Below are positions 41,201 to 50,452 of a stretch of DNA of 52,919 nucleotides, in pieces. The DNA lies in assembly GCF_014534685.1 (NCBI RefSeq), contig NZ_JACVVX010000013.1, positions 1-52,919 of the forward strand, in the 5' to 3' direction. Positions within the stretch are counted from its first letter, which is position 1; each line of letters opens with the position of its first letter. The notes beneath the pieces are model-generated. The model did no database searches and was not told where the DNA came from. It saw nothing but the letters and a program-made list of their open reading frames with translations. The translations under genes were made by a program, and so were the position numbers. The DNA is from Oryzicola mucosus. GTDB taxonomy: Bacteria > Pseudomonadota > Alphaproteobacteria > Rhizobiales > Rhizobiaceae.

Positions 41201-44200
41201 ATGGGTAAATTCGAATTGCGTGGTCGCCATTGCCGCGGCCTTTCGTCAGGTGCCCGATCAATGTTTTCCCCCCAGCGCTTGGCTGTCCTTCGCGGATCGG
41301 CCTCGCGATTGACGCTGGCAGTCCTCGTCGGCAGCGCTGCGTCCCTGGTCGCAGCGCCGGCCATGGCCCACAATTATCTTGTCAGGAGCGAACATGAGCT
41401 TCGCGTGGCCATCGGCACCGCGACGTTCGGAGATACAATCACCTTCACGACCGATATCACCCTCACCGCGAATCTTCCGCTGATCTACAAGAGCGTCACC
41501 TTCAACGGGGCCGGCCACACGCTTTCTGGCGGTGGCGATTCCAGGGCGTTCGTGGTCGAGGCGAACGAGACCATCCATCCTGGCCGCCGGGTCGTGGTGG
41601 CGATCAACGATTTGAAGATTGTCGACGCAAAGGTCGTGGGCGGCAAGGGTGGCAAGTCAGGGGGCTTTTATAGCCCCCAGGAAGATGCGGGAGCTGGTGG
41701 TGGTGGCGGTGGACTGGGTGGAGGCCTGTATGTTGGAGCCGGTGCGGATGTGACGATAACGAACGTCTCGTTTCAGGACAATCTCGCCCAGGGCGGGGAA
41801 GGCGGAGATTCCACACACCATGGCGGTGGCAGCGGTGGGGGCGGCGGTGGCCGCAGGGGAGATGGTGGGGATGCTCATGGCTATTTTGGTGGGGCGGGTG
41901 GCGTTGGCGGCGGCGGCGACGGCGCGAACCGAGAGGGAGCGACCCCGGCGCAGTCGGGCTCCGTCGGAGGCGGCGGCGGCGGGGCCGGGATGGACAACGG
42001 GCACGGCGGCAATGGTGGCGTTGGTGGCGGTGGCGGCGGCGCTGCCGCAAGAGGTGCAACTCCGGGTAAAGGTGGGCTTGGCGGCGGCGACGGCGGTGTG
42101 AGTGTTTCTATGAATGGTCATGGGCCTGGCGGAGGCGGTGGCGGCGGTGGGGGCGGCATCGGCGGTGCCATTTTTGTCGAAAGTAAAGGCAGCTTAAGCC
42201 TCAAAGGCAACCTTAGCATCTCAGGCAACACAGTGGCTGGGGGCATTGGCGGCATAGGCGGCGGTCATGACGGTACCGGCTTGATCACCGGTATCTTCAT
42301 GCAAGGCTCAGGTTCGCTTACCTTGGCACCGGGACGTGGAGAGGTGCAGCGTATCAGCGATGAGATCGGTACCGAAACCGGTGTCGCTGGAACGGGCGGC
42401 GACTATTACTTGGTCAAGCGAGGGGAAGGCACGACGATCCTGACCGGGAAAAACCGCTTTTCAGATCAGATTCTAATTGAGGCTGGCGCGCTAGAAGGTA
42501 ACTCATCGAGCCTTTCCGCAAACATCGACAATCGCGCCACGCTGTACTTCGATCAGCACACCGACGGCACCTATTCCCATGTCGTCTCGGGCACGGGAAC
42601 ACTATTCAAGGAGGGTGCGGGCGCGCTCGTCCTGACCGGAAAAAACACCTATACTGGTCGCACCGGGATCAGAGACGGCTCCTTGCTGCTCGGCTCGTCC
42701 TCGGCTCTGAACGCTGCCAGCCGTGTCACGCTGGATGGCGGGATGCTCGGTGTTGAAAGTGCGGCGGCGAGCATCGGCAATACGGTTGAAATCTTTACGG
42801 ACACAGTGCGACCGAGCGGCTTCCATGCCGGAACCGGAGGTCGGCTGGTGCTGAACGGCGTGGTGAGCGGCGGGCATCTAACCAAGACTGGCGCCGGCGA
42901 CGTGGTGCTCAACGCCGCGAACAGCTTCGACGGCGCCACCGTGAAGGGCGGTCGGCTGCTATTCTCGACGGATGCCAATTTCGGCACGGGGCAAATCGTC
43001 ATTGACGGTGGCAGCATCGGGACAACCCGTGGCGCTGATTCTCACCTGGCTATCGGTCGCAACCTTGATCTGCAAGGCAACGGCGGGATCGATGTAGGCT
43101 CGAGCCTGCTGACTTGGAGCGGTGTGATTTCGGGGACTGGCACCTTCATCAAGAGCGGCTCCGGACAGCTCAATTTGACTGGCGCCAACAGCTATACCGG
43201 CGGCACGTCGATCCTGGACGGTACGCTGCAGGTCACGTCGGACGCGGCGCTTGGCAGGGTCAATAAGGGCGTGAGCATCGCGGGCGGAACCTTGTGGGCA
43301 AAAGAGGGCTTTTCGACCGGACGTTCAGTCGCCCTTGGACCTGACGGCGGGAAGGTCAGGGTAAGCGATGAAAAGACGCTCAACATCTATGGTGCCGTCA
43401 CGGGCGGCGGGCTGGAAAAGTTCGGTGAGGGCACGCTGGCGCTTTGGGACGTAGGAAACTCTTATTCCTGGAATGCCATCTATGCGGGCACACTCATGGG
43501 CGACAGCAATACGATCAGCGGCGACGTAGCCTTTGTTGATGACCGCAGCAACCCTGATCCGGGCACAGTGCTATTCGATCAGATCGAGGACGGAACTTTC
43601 CACGGAACGATTTACGGCGACGGAAGTCTCGTAAAGATGGGCCAAGGTGTCCTGACGCTGGCGCAGGGCAACAGCTACACTGGAGGCACTACGGTGCGCG
43701 AGGGCACCTTGCGCGGGACATCCCAGGCGTTGCAGGGCGCCATTCTCAATGACGGCACTCTCCTTTTCGACCAAAACCATGACGGAACCTATGCCGGCAC
43801 GCTGTCCGGCACCGGTCGCCTCGTCAAGAACGGCGACGGCAGGCTGTCGATAACGGGACGCGACGTGGTCGGCGGCGGAACCGCCATCGACGGAGGAACG
43901 CTAGCGGTGAACGGCACTCTGGTTACGCCGAAGCTTGTCGTGAACAAAGGCGGCACCCTTGCCGGCTCGGAAAATGTCGACGGCGAGGTCGATGTCAACG
44001 GCGGCAAGATCGCGCCGGGCAATTCGATCGGGACGCTGCATATCAACGGCAACCTGACGATGGAGTCTAACTCGGACTACACGGTCCAGATCAATGGCCA
44101 TGCCAGCGACCGCATCGAGGTCGGCAAGAGCGCGACTATCCTGAGCTCGCGATTTGAAATCCAACGGGACGATACGGCACTATCACCGGTGCTGCCGGGC

Positions 44201-45445
44201 ATCACCTATACAATCCTGACGACGAAGGACGGTCTCAGCGTGCAGTCGCCGACTGTCGTCGTTGCCGACTTCCCATTCCTGGCCTTCACCCTCAGCGAGG
44301 ACGGCTACAATGGTTATCTGACGACGTCGCGAAGCGCTGAGCGGTTCTCGGAATTCGCTTCGACTGCGAACGAAGTGGCGGTTGCGAATGCGCTGGAGAA
44401 TGCTCCATCGAACCTTGCGTGGCAGCAAGTAGTCGGCGCGACGGAAGCTCGGGCGAGTTCTGCCTTCTCCAGCCTCAGCAACGCGTCCATACATGCCAGC
44501 GCGCTCGGCGTGCTGTCCAGGCAGTCGCACTTCCTGCGCGACGCGGTAAACGATCGGCTTCGTGACGCGATCCCCGGGCAGCAGAATGAAACCAACCCAG
44601 CAGCTGTCGGCGGCTCTAGTGTGATCGAGTCTGCGCCTACTTATGCGATTTGGGGGCGCGCCCTTGGCAGCAAGGGCGTTCTCGATGGAGACGGCAATGC
44701 GGCTCAAATCGCCGATTCGATCAGCGGCCTTATTTCTGGAGCCGACGTGTCGATCGGTGAGACCTGGCGTTTTGGCTTGGCCGGCGGCTACAGCCACAGC
44801 TCGTTCAACTCCACGGACATCGCAGCGTCGGGTTCCAGCGACAGCTATCATGTCGCAATTTACGGTGGATGGCAGTCCGAGGGTTGGAGTGCGCGCGGTG
44901 GTGCAGCCTACACATGGAACGATATCGAAATATCACGTCAGGTCGCCGTGGTGGGCATCGGCGGCCAGCAGCAAGGTGGATACACTCTCGGGACCACGCA
45001 GTTGTTCGCTGAGGGTGCCTACAGTTTCGTCCATGGCGCTTCGACCTTTCAGCCGTTCGCTAACCTTGCCTATGTGCATGTCAATGGCGATATGAGTGAC
45101 AGCGGCGTCTTTGCCACGTCGGGTTCGGGACGTATGGACACCACCTACACCACGCTGGGGTTGCGCGCGTCGATGGATTTGACGGACAGGCTGGCGGCGC
45201 ACGGGACGCTGGGGTGGCGGCACGCGTTCGGAGACGTGACGCCAACGGCCTCGCTGGCCTTCGACTCGGGCGGGGGTACGTTTGGACTGGCCGGCGCTCC
45301 AATCGCACGCGATTCTCTCGTTGCGGAATTGGGCGTCGATTTCATGCTCACCCCGGCCGCAACTCTCGGCATTGCCTATTCGGGACAATTCGGCTCGGAT
45401 GCATATGAGAACGGCGCCCAGGCAGATTTGACATGGCGGTTCTGA
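41201..45445 (+). CDS. Large glycine-rich autotransporter (type Va secretion)
   Basis: A 1414-residue outer-membrane autotransporter. A long signal region of about 57 residues ends in LVAAPAMA. The passenger has a parallel-beta repeat fold. A very glycine-rich insert (about residues 150-330) follows a short N-terminal repeat. Then come passenger-associated repeats of the form GTG.L.K.G.G.L.LTG.N.YTGGT (residues about 400-960). The final roughly 270 residues form the 12-strand beta-barrel, starting APTYAIWGRALG and ending in a terminal phenylalanine (ADLTWRF). AGGGA lies six bases before the ATG; an ATG 20 codons later is an alternative. The protein is displayed on or released from the cell surface, probably for adhesion. 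Repeat copy B upstream suggests control by the regulator at 31900. Confidence 0.93.
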   Translation: MGKFELRGRHCRGLSSGARSMFSPQRLAVLRGSASRLTLAVLVGSAASLVAAPAMAHNYLVRSEHELRVAIGTATFGDTITFTTDITLTANLPLIYKSVTFNGAGHTLSGGGDSRAFVVEANETIHPGRRVVVAINDLKIVDAKVVGGKGGKSGGFYSPQEDAGAGGGGGGLGGGLYVGAGADVTITNVSFQDNLAQGGEGGDSTHHGGGSGGGGGGRRGDGGDAHGYFGGAGGVGGGGDGANREGATPAQSGSVGGGGGGAGMDNGHGGNGGVGGGGGGAAARGATPGKGGLGGGDGGVSVSMNGHGPGGGGGGGGGGIGGAIFVESKGSLSLKGNLSISGNTVAGGIGGIGGGHDGTGLITGIFMQGSGSLTLAPGRGEVQRISDEIGTETGVAGTGGDYYLVKRGEGTTILTGKNRFSDQILIEAGALEGNSSSLSANIDNRATLYFDQHTDGTYSHVVSGTGTLFKEGAGALVLTGKNTYTGRTGIRDGSLLLGSSSALNAASRVTLDGGMLGVESAAASIGNTVEIFTDTVRPSGFHAGTGGRLVLNGVVSGGHLTKTGAGDVVLNAANSFDGATVKGGRLLFSTDANFGTGQIVIDGGSIGTTRGADSHLAIGRNLDLQGNGGIDVGSSLLTWSGVISGTGTFIKSGSGQLNLTGANSYTGGTSILDGTLQVTSDAALGRVNKGVSIAGGTLWAKEGFSTGRSVALGPDGGKVRVSDEKTLNIYGAVTGGGLEKFGEGTLALWDVGNSYSWNAIYAGTLMGDSNTISGDVAFVDDRSNPDPGTVLFDQIEDGTFHGTIYGDGSLVKMGQGVLTLAQGNSYTGGTTVREGTLRGTSQALQGAILNDGTLLFDQNHDGTYAGTLSGTGRLVKNGDGRLSITGRDVVGGGTAIDGGTLAVNGTLVTPKLVVNKGGTLAGSENVDGEVDVNGGKIAPGNSIGTLHINGNLTMESNSDYTVQINGHASDRIEVGKSATILSSRFEIQRDDTALSPVLPGITYTILTTKDGLSVQSPTVVVADFPFLAFTLSEDGYNGYLTTSRSAERFSEFASTANEVAVANALENAPSNLAWQQVVGATEARASSAFSSLSNASIHASALGVLSRQSHFLRDAVNDRLRDAIPGQQNETNPAAVGGSSVIESAPTYAIWGRALGSKGVLDGDGNAAQIADSISGLISGADVSIGETWRFGLAGGYSHSSFNSTDIAASGSSDSYHVAIYGGWQSEGWSARGGAAYTWNDIEISRQVAVVGIGGQQQGGYTLGTTQLFAEGAYSFVHGASTFQPFANLAYVHVNGDMSDSGVFATSGSGRMDTTYTTLGLRASMDLTDRLAAHGTLGWRHAFGDVTPTASLAFDSGGGTFGLAGAPIARDSLVAELGVDFMLTPAATLGIAYSGQFGSDAYENGAQADLTWRF
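41690..42170 (+). repeat. Glycine-rich low-complexity coding tract
   Basis: Within the autotransporter passenger, about 160 codons are dominated by GGN triplets, encoding runs of Gly with His, Ala and Asp. The tract contains repeated units around GGNGGVGGGGGG. Such slippage-prone DNA can vary in length between strains. On the opposite strand it creates spurious histidine/arginine-rich frames. Confidence 0.8.
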
Positions 45446-45483
45446 AACGACCAAGAGAACCGCACCCGCTACAGCTGATACTC

Positions 45484-45502
45484 AAGCCTTGCACCGGCTT
45501 TT
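45484..45502 (+). terminator. Weak terminator-like hairpin after the autotransporter
   Basis: AAGCC at 45484-45488 region pairs with GGCTT at 45496-45500, followed by a short T-stretch. The stem is only five bases, so function is uncertain. It lies about 40 bases past the autotransporter stop. Confidence 0.3.
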
Positions 45503-46204
45503 GAATTGGGGAAAATATGGTGTTTATCGGCCTAAACCCGCAAACCGCTATACTTTACGGCAGCCCGTCACCGGTAAGCCAAAGGCTGACTTCCTCCAGA
45601 CTTGTCAGGATCGCCGGAATGGCCTTTTCACGGATAGCCTGACGATCTCGTTTGGTGAGTTGGTGAAAGATCCGTAAGTTCGAACTCCCGTTCCCGTCGC
45701 GGTCCTTTGCATGAACCGCACGCACCGCGTGACAATAGTCACTCGCGGTTCGTTCGAGTTTTCATCGACGGTCTCGTTGATATCTATGCTCGTTCCTGCT
45801 CATTGGGCTGGGATCGGTTCAAGGTCGGCGAAATCAACTGGCGGTGCGAGCGGCAATCAAGGTCCGTTTCGGCGGCGCGGCTTCTACGCCAAATAGGAGG
45901 AAGACATGCTGATGGTGGGAATGCGAAAGTCAGGCTGCTGAGTGGGATGCCGCGACCCTTGACGATGTCCGAGAGGGAGGCGGCGAGCGCCCCGAACATC
46001 AAGCCGAGATGTTCGATCATCTGGGAGGCTGTTTCCTATCTCCAGACGCCGTTGCGTTGGAAGCCGATCGCCGTCAGCGTCGAGGTCTTGAAACGGATCA
46101 GCTCGGCCATCTCCATACTCAGTCGAGGCGGCGCGTCGACCACGCCCGACAGTAGGTCGAGATCGTCAAAGGCTTGTGGAGCGTATCGGTCGTCGCTTCC
46201 GGCC
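45503..46204. other. Region with a possible unidentified gene remnant
   Basis: No intact gene is recognisable. On the minus strand two consecutive frames, at about 46200-46036 and 46020-45790, look protein-like (DDRYAPQAFDDLDLL..., then MIEHLGLMFGALAASLSDIV). They are joined by an in-frame stop, so they may be one decayed gene. I cannot name it. Its right end abuts the IS21 remnant. Confidence 0.35.
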
Positions 46205-46640
46205 GAGGGCGTGTTGTTTTCCGCGCAGAACTGAGCCGATTTTTCCATTGGGAGTGAGCCACCTCTGAGTATGGTTTTCTGATAAGGATTTGGTCAAGGG
46301 ATTGGCCTTTTCTCCTCTCCTCTCTTCTGTTCTTGTGCTGCGGCGGCCGAACTGGCCTTGAAGTGGAAGCTGTCGTTGCCCGTTTCCAAGATGTGGCAGC
46401 GATGGGTCAGGCGGTCCAGCAAAGCGGTGGTCATCTTGGCGTCGCCGAAGACGGTAGCCCATTCGCTGAAGCTGAGATTGGTAGTGATGATGACGCTGGT
46501 GCGCTCATAGAACTTGCTCAGCACGTGGAAGAGCAGCGCACCGCCTGAGGCGCTGAACGGAAGGTATCCGAGCTCATCGAGGATCAGCAGATAGAGACGG
46601 ACCAGCGTCTCGGCGATCTGGCCTGCTATGCGGCCGAAGC
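46205..46640 (-). mobile_element. IS21-family remnant: 3' part of istB and element end
   Basis: The minus frame 46294-46640 encodes the C-terminal half of the IS21 helper ATPase Ist[41 protein letters not shown] and [20 protein letters not shown]. The N-terminal half with Walker A, and istA, are missing. Beyond the stop, repeated GGCTCA-type sequence (GGTGGCTCACTCCCAATGG, CGGCTCAGTTCTGCGCGG) resembles the terminal repeats of IS21 elements. This fixes the element end near 46205-46270. It is a truncated, immobile copy. Confidence 0.82.
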
Positions 46641-47158
46641 GCGAGCTGGCGCTTTCCGGCTGCCGAGGCATGTCTCATCAGCGGCGCGCCGAAGGTCGCC
46701 CGCGAAGAAAGGGGCAAAGGCGGGGAGGTGGCGATGAACGTACTGATCGTCAGTATCCTTGTGGGGCTGCGCGCGACGTGGACATGCCGATCCACAACAT
46801 CCCCTGTCCGACGATGCGCAAGCCCGACGGGCCGGCCCTCTCGTCGCGCAATGCGGCCGAGCGGCAGATTGCACCGAAGCTTGCCGCGATCATATTCGAA
46901 ACAGCGGCGCGGACCGTTCGCGGCGCGCCGGTTTATGGAACACTTGCGGAAGCCCGCTTGACAATTGTCACGGCTGGCTATGGGTGGAGTATCTCGAGTT
47001 GCGAGCCGAAAAGAATCTGGCGCCGATGCACCAAATGGACCAGCCAGCTCGCCTGCTGGCCGCTGCCTGGCTGGGTGAGACACGGCTGATTGATTGTTGG
47101 GCCGTGATCGGTTGTGTGGCATTTGTGTTTGTTTTTATATATCATTGATAGATAATAA
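46641..47158. other. Gene-free stretch right of the IS21 remnant
   Basis: Arginine-rich frames on both strands cover this stretch but none has a known family or ribosome binding site. From about 47120 the sequence becomes very AT-rich (TTTTTATATATCATTGATAG), which looks like a promoter region serving the genes to the right. Confidence 0.45.
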
Positions 47159-47168
47159 TTGTAGACAA
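47159..47168. promoter_or_regulatory. GntR-like palindrome in an AT-rich promoter region
   Basis: TTGTAGACAA, extended to ATTGT-AG-ACAAT, lies in the AT-rich segment before the GcvT-like pseudogene and the coxG-like gene. It resembles FadR/FCD-type GntR operators. It differs at one position from TTGTATACAA at 52759-52768. No GntR gene is in the window. Confidence 0.4.
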
Positions 47169-47289
47169 TCGCTTGTCACGCTCTTTGCAGCGTGGAATGA
47201 TAGGTAAGCGCTCGCGACAGCGGGAATGAGAGAGCCATGATGTATGACAGGCAACCGCTATCTGCAGAAAGGCTCGATCTATCCAGCCC

Positions 47290-47569
47290 TGAAAGATGAA
47301 CGACTTGTCGAAATATCCGGAGCCACGCCAGTACTTCGGTACAACGACGTGATATGGCGGGACGGTCAGCGTGTGGGTACTATACGCCTTGGGAGTCTGG
47401 GGTTCCGGCTCGAAGCCTCTCTAAGCATGGAGTACGTCAAGAATCCCGCAGGCTTCGACTCGAGCTGACTGTCGGAGGGCGGAAGTCGAATCAGCCCTCA
47501 AAACGGTATCTCGCGACAGTGCAACTGACGCCATTTTACGATCATAAAGGCCTGCGCGTCAGGATGTAG
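47290..47569 (+). pseudogene. C-terminal remnant of a GcvT-like aminomethyltransferase domain
   Basis: One frame reads LVEISGATPVLRYNDVIWRD followed by GQRVGTIRLGSLGFRLEASL, matching the GcvT C-terminal barrel found at the end of dimethylglycine or sarcosine dehydrogenases. A shifted frame continues YLATVQLTPFYDHKGLRVRM to the stop at 47569, the family's usual ending. The frame change lies between about 47440 and 47510. The rest of the protein is absent. It ends 29 bases before the coxG-like gene, so the two were probably in one operon. Confidence 0.65.
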
Positions 47570-47598
47570 TTTCCCACAAATACATGGCATGAGGAGAA

Positions 47599-48057
47599 AT
47601 GGACGTGGCGCTGGTCATCGAAGGCGAAGAGCGGATCGCGGCACCGCTGGATACGGTTTGGGCCGCACTTAATGATATCGGGATTCTAAAAGCCTGCATT
47701 CCCGGCTGCCAAAGCCTTGAAAAGTCAGCCGACAATGAGATGACTGCTACTATCGTTCTTAAGGTCGGACCAATAAAGGCGACATTCAACGGCGCGGTTA
47801 CCTTGAAGAATTTCAACCCGCCGTATTCCTACACGATAGAGGGCGAGGGCAAGGGCGGCATCGCCGGCTTCGCGAAAGGCGGCGCCGACGTTACTTTGAC
47901 GGAGGACGGTTCGGACGCGACGGTTCTAAGGTATACGGCCAAGGCCGATATTGGGGGCAAGATTGCGCAGCTCGGCAACCGCCTGATTGCGTCGACCTCT
48001 AAGAAGCTGGCTGGCGAATTCTTCTCCACGTTCCGGGACAAACTCAGCAATGTTTAA
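47599..48057 (+). CDS. CoxG-family SRPBCC protein
   Basis: A 152-residue START/SRPBCC-fold protein of the CoxG family. The pattern APLDTVWAALNDIGILKACIPGC and the segment LKVGPIKATFNGAVTL are characteristic. CoxG anchors CO dehydrogenase to the membrane in carboxydotrophs, but many relatives accompany other molybdenum hydroxylases or aromatic catabolic genes. A good GAGGAG site precedes the ATG. No coxMSL genes are visible here, so a role with the former neighbouring oxidoreductase or the UbiD locus is more likely. Length is normal for the single-domain form. Confidence 0.88.
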   Translation: MDVALVIEGEERIAAPLDTVWAALNDIGILKACIPGCQSLEKSADNEMTATIVLKVGPIKATFNGAVTLKNFNPPYSYTIEGEGKGGIAGFAKGGADVTLTEDGSDATVLRYTAKADIGGKIAQLGNRLIASTSKKLAGEFFSTFRDKLSNV

Positions 48058-48599
48058 GCGCATGTACTCTAGACCGACCTCGACCCAACACACGTCGCAT
48101 TGCGCCGCACCCGACGGCCTCCCTGGTCGCCGATGGATCCTGAGCCAGACGCGGTCCACGCCTCTCGGACGCATTATTGCCAACTGACACGACCATACTT
48201 GGCCGTTGTGGTAGCGACGTCATCAACGACCTCCACCCTGTCACACGGCGTCCTACCGATCTGTAGCAGTCGCGGTTGCAAGCCACGGAAGTGGCAGGAA
48301 GATCAGACATGACTTGGGCGAACAGATTTCATGACCGAATTGTTGCGTTACGAGAGGCCTACAAAAGGAGGGTAACTGCAGCCGAGGCTACCCGCGGCCC
48401 ATTTGTAGTGCTGGATGGCGTGGTCTTCTTTTAAATTAACTTGTAGGAGGCGGTTGAAAGCGGCGCTCGCGGCGACGCTATGAGAGCGACACAGTGTCTC
48501 CGATAAGTGATGGTGGGAGCGCGGCGTCGACAATCGAAACTGGCGAACTGTCAGCTTTGATCTTGAGGTGGGGTTCGGCGCAATCGTCCGCTGCAGACG
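48058..48599. other. Gene-free stretch after the CoxG-like gene
   Basis: About 540 bases without a recognisable coding region. Frames are short and lack ribosome binding sites. It leads into a decayed transposase. No strong hairpin was noted after the CoxG stop. Confidence 0.45.
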
Positions 48600-48860
48600 A
48601 TCCGGTTAATCATGAGGGAGGCGCTGTCGGCGCTGGAGCCGGACTTCGCCGTGATATATTTGCGCATCGACGGCCGTTGATTTCGCCTGAAAGAGCGAGC
48701 GGTATGCTAATTTGTGCCACTATTCGACCGCTCGGAACGACACCTGATGGAGCGGCTGGAGTGAGACCTCTTGTTCCGCTGGTTCGTGGGCGTCGGGGTC
48801 AACGATGCGCCCGGGACCATTGGGAGTTCTCGAAGAACCGCGACCGCATGTGCCGGCTTG
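48600..48860 (+). mobile_element. Decayed IS5/IS1182-type transposase N-terminal domain
   Basis: In successive frames the plus strand reads REALSALEPDFAVIYLRIDG, LISPERASGML, LFDRSERHLMERLE, DLLFRWFVGVGVNDA and DHWEFSKNRDRM. This is the ordered N-terminal (DUF772-type) region of IS5/IS1182 transposases, broken by at least three frameshifts and stops. No DDE catalytic region follows. It is an old immobile remnant. Confidence 0.72.
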
Positions 48861-49163
48861 GACGAGATCACTGGCGATGGCTCAGCTGGATTGCTCGCTG
48901 ACGGCTCGAATCGAGATAACTTTCGCCTATCACACGCGACGAGACCCATCGTCAGAGTCAAACGCCACTCTTCTTCGCCTGCTAGGTGAGCAAAGAGATT
49001 GCCCCCCGCAGGACTGAGGAGCGACGACAAGCTTGATCGCGCGAAGGCGGGCTTTGCCATGAGGCAAGTGCTCGCGTTCCGTGATCCAAGGTGATCGTCT
49101 TACCACAGGTCGATCAAGCGAACGCAGGCTGTGAGCGACGCTGCCGTTTCAAGGTGTTGACGT
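48861..49163. other. Short gene-free stretch
   Basis: About 300 bases between the transposase remnant and the TIGR02444-like gene. A 117-codon minus frame at 48707-49060 overlaps the transposase remnant in antisense and is not credible as a gene. Nothing else is recognised. Confidence 0.45.
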
Positions 49164-49706
49164 CTAAACCCGGTCTTGGGTGCGCGTTAGTTCGGCGGCG
49201 TAGGCAATTGCGGCGACGGCTTCCGCGCGTTCGGCAGCGGTGCTTGATACCGTATTGCCAGCAAAATATGCGACGACGGTCTCGATCGCGGCCTCTGCCC
49301 ATCCGTGTTCGGCGCGAAGCACCGACCGGTTGGCATGGTGCTCCGCCAGAACTTCGAACTCGATTTCCTCAGCTGACTGCTCGGCGCGCTTGATGGCTTC
49401 GCGGATCGACGCCGATTGACTTGGCGGTACGGGCTCGACGCGATCCTTGAGCGACTTGCGAACGCCGCGCAACGGTTGGACCACGGTGACGCGCCAATGC
49501 GCAATCAACCGATCAGCCTCAACTATGTCGGATCGGTCCAGCGGCTGGCGTCGGCACCGCCCCAGAGCCAGCGAGAACAGGAGTAACATGATGTCGACAC
49601 AAAACCGGTCCTGTAGAAGGAGGCATGCAGGCTGCACGCCGGGCACCGCGTATATTTCGAGTATCTGCGCCCAGACGGTCTCTCGGTCGATGCTCGGTTG
49701 GGTCAT
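49164..49706 (-). CDS. TIGR02444 (DUF2390)-family protein
   Basis: A 180-residue protein resembling the TIGR02444/DUF2390 family: ETVWAQILEIYAVPGVQPAC, then LLLQDRFCVDIMLLLFSLAL and a helical, charged second half with VVQPLRGVRKSLK. Its function is unknown. Its ATG at 49706 overlaps the ubiX stop by four bases (ATGA), a strong sign of coupled expression. A frame 11 codons longer lies inside ubiX and is rejected. This placement suggests it serves the UbiX/UbiD decarboxylase or its prenylated-flavin cofactor. The two cysteines at VQPAC and DRFC are of unknown role. Confidence 0.72.
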   Translation of the reverse strand: MTQPSIDRETVWAQILEIYAVPGVQPACLLLQDRFCVDIMLLLFSLALGRCRRQPLDRSDIVEADRLIAHWRVTVVQPLRGVRKSLKDRVEPVPPSQSASIREAIKRAEQSAEEIEFEVLAEHHANRSVLRAEHGWAEAAIETVVAYFAGNTVSSTAAERAEAVAAIAYAAELTRTQDRV

Positions 49707-50305
49707 CGACTGGCGGGCGGGGCTTGGGGTTCTTTCCATCGCCGCACGGCTCCGCTGTCGATGTCGAACAGATCCAGCGCCCGTCCAACGCTGTGCTCGA
49801 CAATATCTTCGATGGAAGTTGGTCGCGCGTAAAAAGCTGGAACAGGAGGCATGATGACGGCGCCGGATTCAGTAGCTAGGGTCATGGCTCGCAGGTGGCC
49901 GGCATGGAGCGGCGTCTCGCGCACCATCAGCACCAGCCGGCGGCGTTCTTTCAAGACGACGTCCGCTGCCCGTGTCAACAGGTTGGACGTGGTGCCGTAG
50001 GCGATTTCCGACAGGCTTCGGATCGAGCAGGGGGCGACGAGCATACCCATTGTCCTGAACGATCCGCTGGCGATCGAAGCACCAATATCGTTGATGTTGT
50101 GAACTACTCCCGCCAACGCGTCGATGGCACTGACCTTCATCGGCATCTCGCTGGCAAGTGTGACTAGCGCCGACCGCGTCATAACAAGGTGAACCTCGTA
50201 TCCAAGGTCACGCAGAATGCGCAGCGCCGTCACGCCATAGACAATGCCAGAAGCCCCCGAGATGCCAACGACGATTCGCTTCTGTGCCCCGTCTGTCATG
50301 GTCAA
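49703..50305 (-). CDS. ubiX: UbiX-like flavin prenyltransferase
   Basis: A 200-residue flavoprotein of the UbiX/Pad1 family, which prenylates FMN to make the cofactor of UbiD decarboxylases. The FMN-binding GISGASG lies at about residues 14-20. The conserved VAPCSIRSLSEIAYGTTSNL, the RRRLVLMVRETPLH catalytic segment and PPVPAFYARPTSIEDIVEH follow. Length is normal. It is divergent from the UbiD gene over 147 bases and coupled to a TIGR02444-like gene downstream. It almost certainly supplies prenyl-FMN to the UbiD protein at 50453. Confidence 0.93.
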   Translation of the reverse strand: MTMTDGAQKRIVVGISGASGIVYGVTALRILRDLGYEVHLVMTRSALVTLASEMPMKVSAIDALAGVVHNINDIGASIASGSFRTMGMLVAPCSIRSLSEIAYGTTSNLLTRAADVVLKERRRLVLMVRETPLHAGHLRAMTLATESGAVIMPPVPAFYARPTSIEDIVEHSVGRALDLFDIDSGAVRRWKEPQAPPASR

Positions 50306-50370
50306 TGCTTGGCTCCGAACGCTATCGCCATGCTATGCCGAATCCCAAGACCATCGACAACCAGGCAATT

Positions 50371-50388
50371 TATGTACATAGTGTAAAT
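50371..50388. promoter_or_regulatory. Palindromic site in the ubiX/ubiD divergent promoter
   Basis: TATGTACATA at 50371-50380 is a perfect 10-base palindrome followed by GTGTAAAT. The pattern TATGTACA-N3-TGTA is shared with 52749-52763, in the marR promoter region. It lies about 65-80 bases upstream of both the ubiX and the ubiD start. It is a likely MarR-type operator controlling the decarboxylase genes. Confidence 0.55.
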
Positions 50389-50452
50389 TCTTTGCTTGGC
50401 AAGGCTGGTTTCGGCAGGTGCCGCCAAGTAGAAGCAGGGCAGGAGATGAAGC

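Noticed and set aside
41690-42170. Tandem repeats resembling a CRISPR array
   Set aside because: The periodicity is that of GGN codons in a continuous protein frame; there are no regular spacers or cas genes.
46574-47122. Long overlapping frames on both strands right of the IS21 remnant
   Set aside because: Arginine-rich products without family similarity or ribosome binding sites; typical chance frames in G+C-rich DNA.
47599-48057. CoxG-like gene as evidence for a CO dehydrogenase cluster
   Set aside because: No coxM, coxS or coxL genes are present; CoxG relatives occur with many other enzymes.
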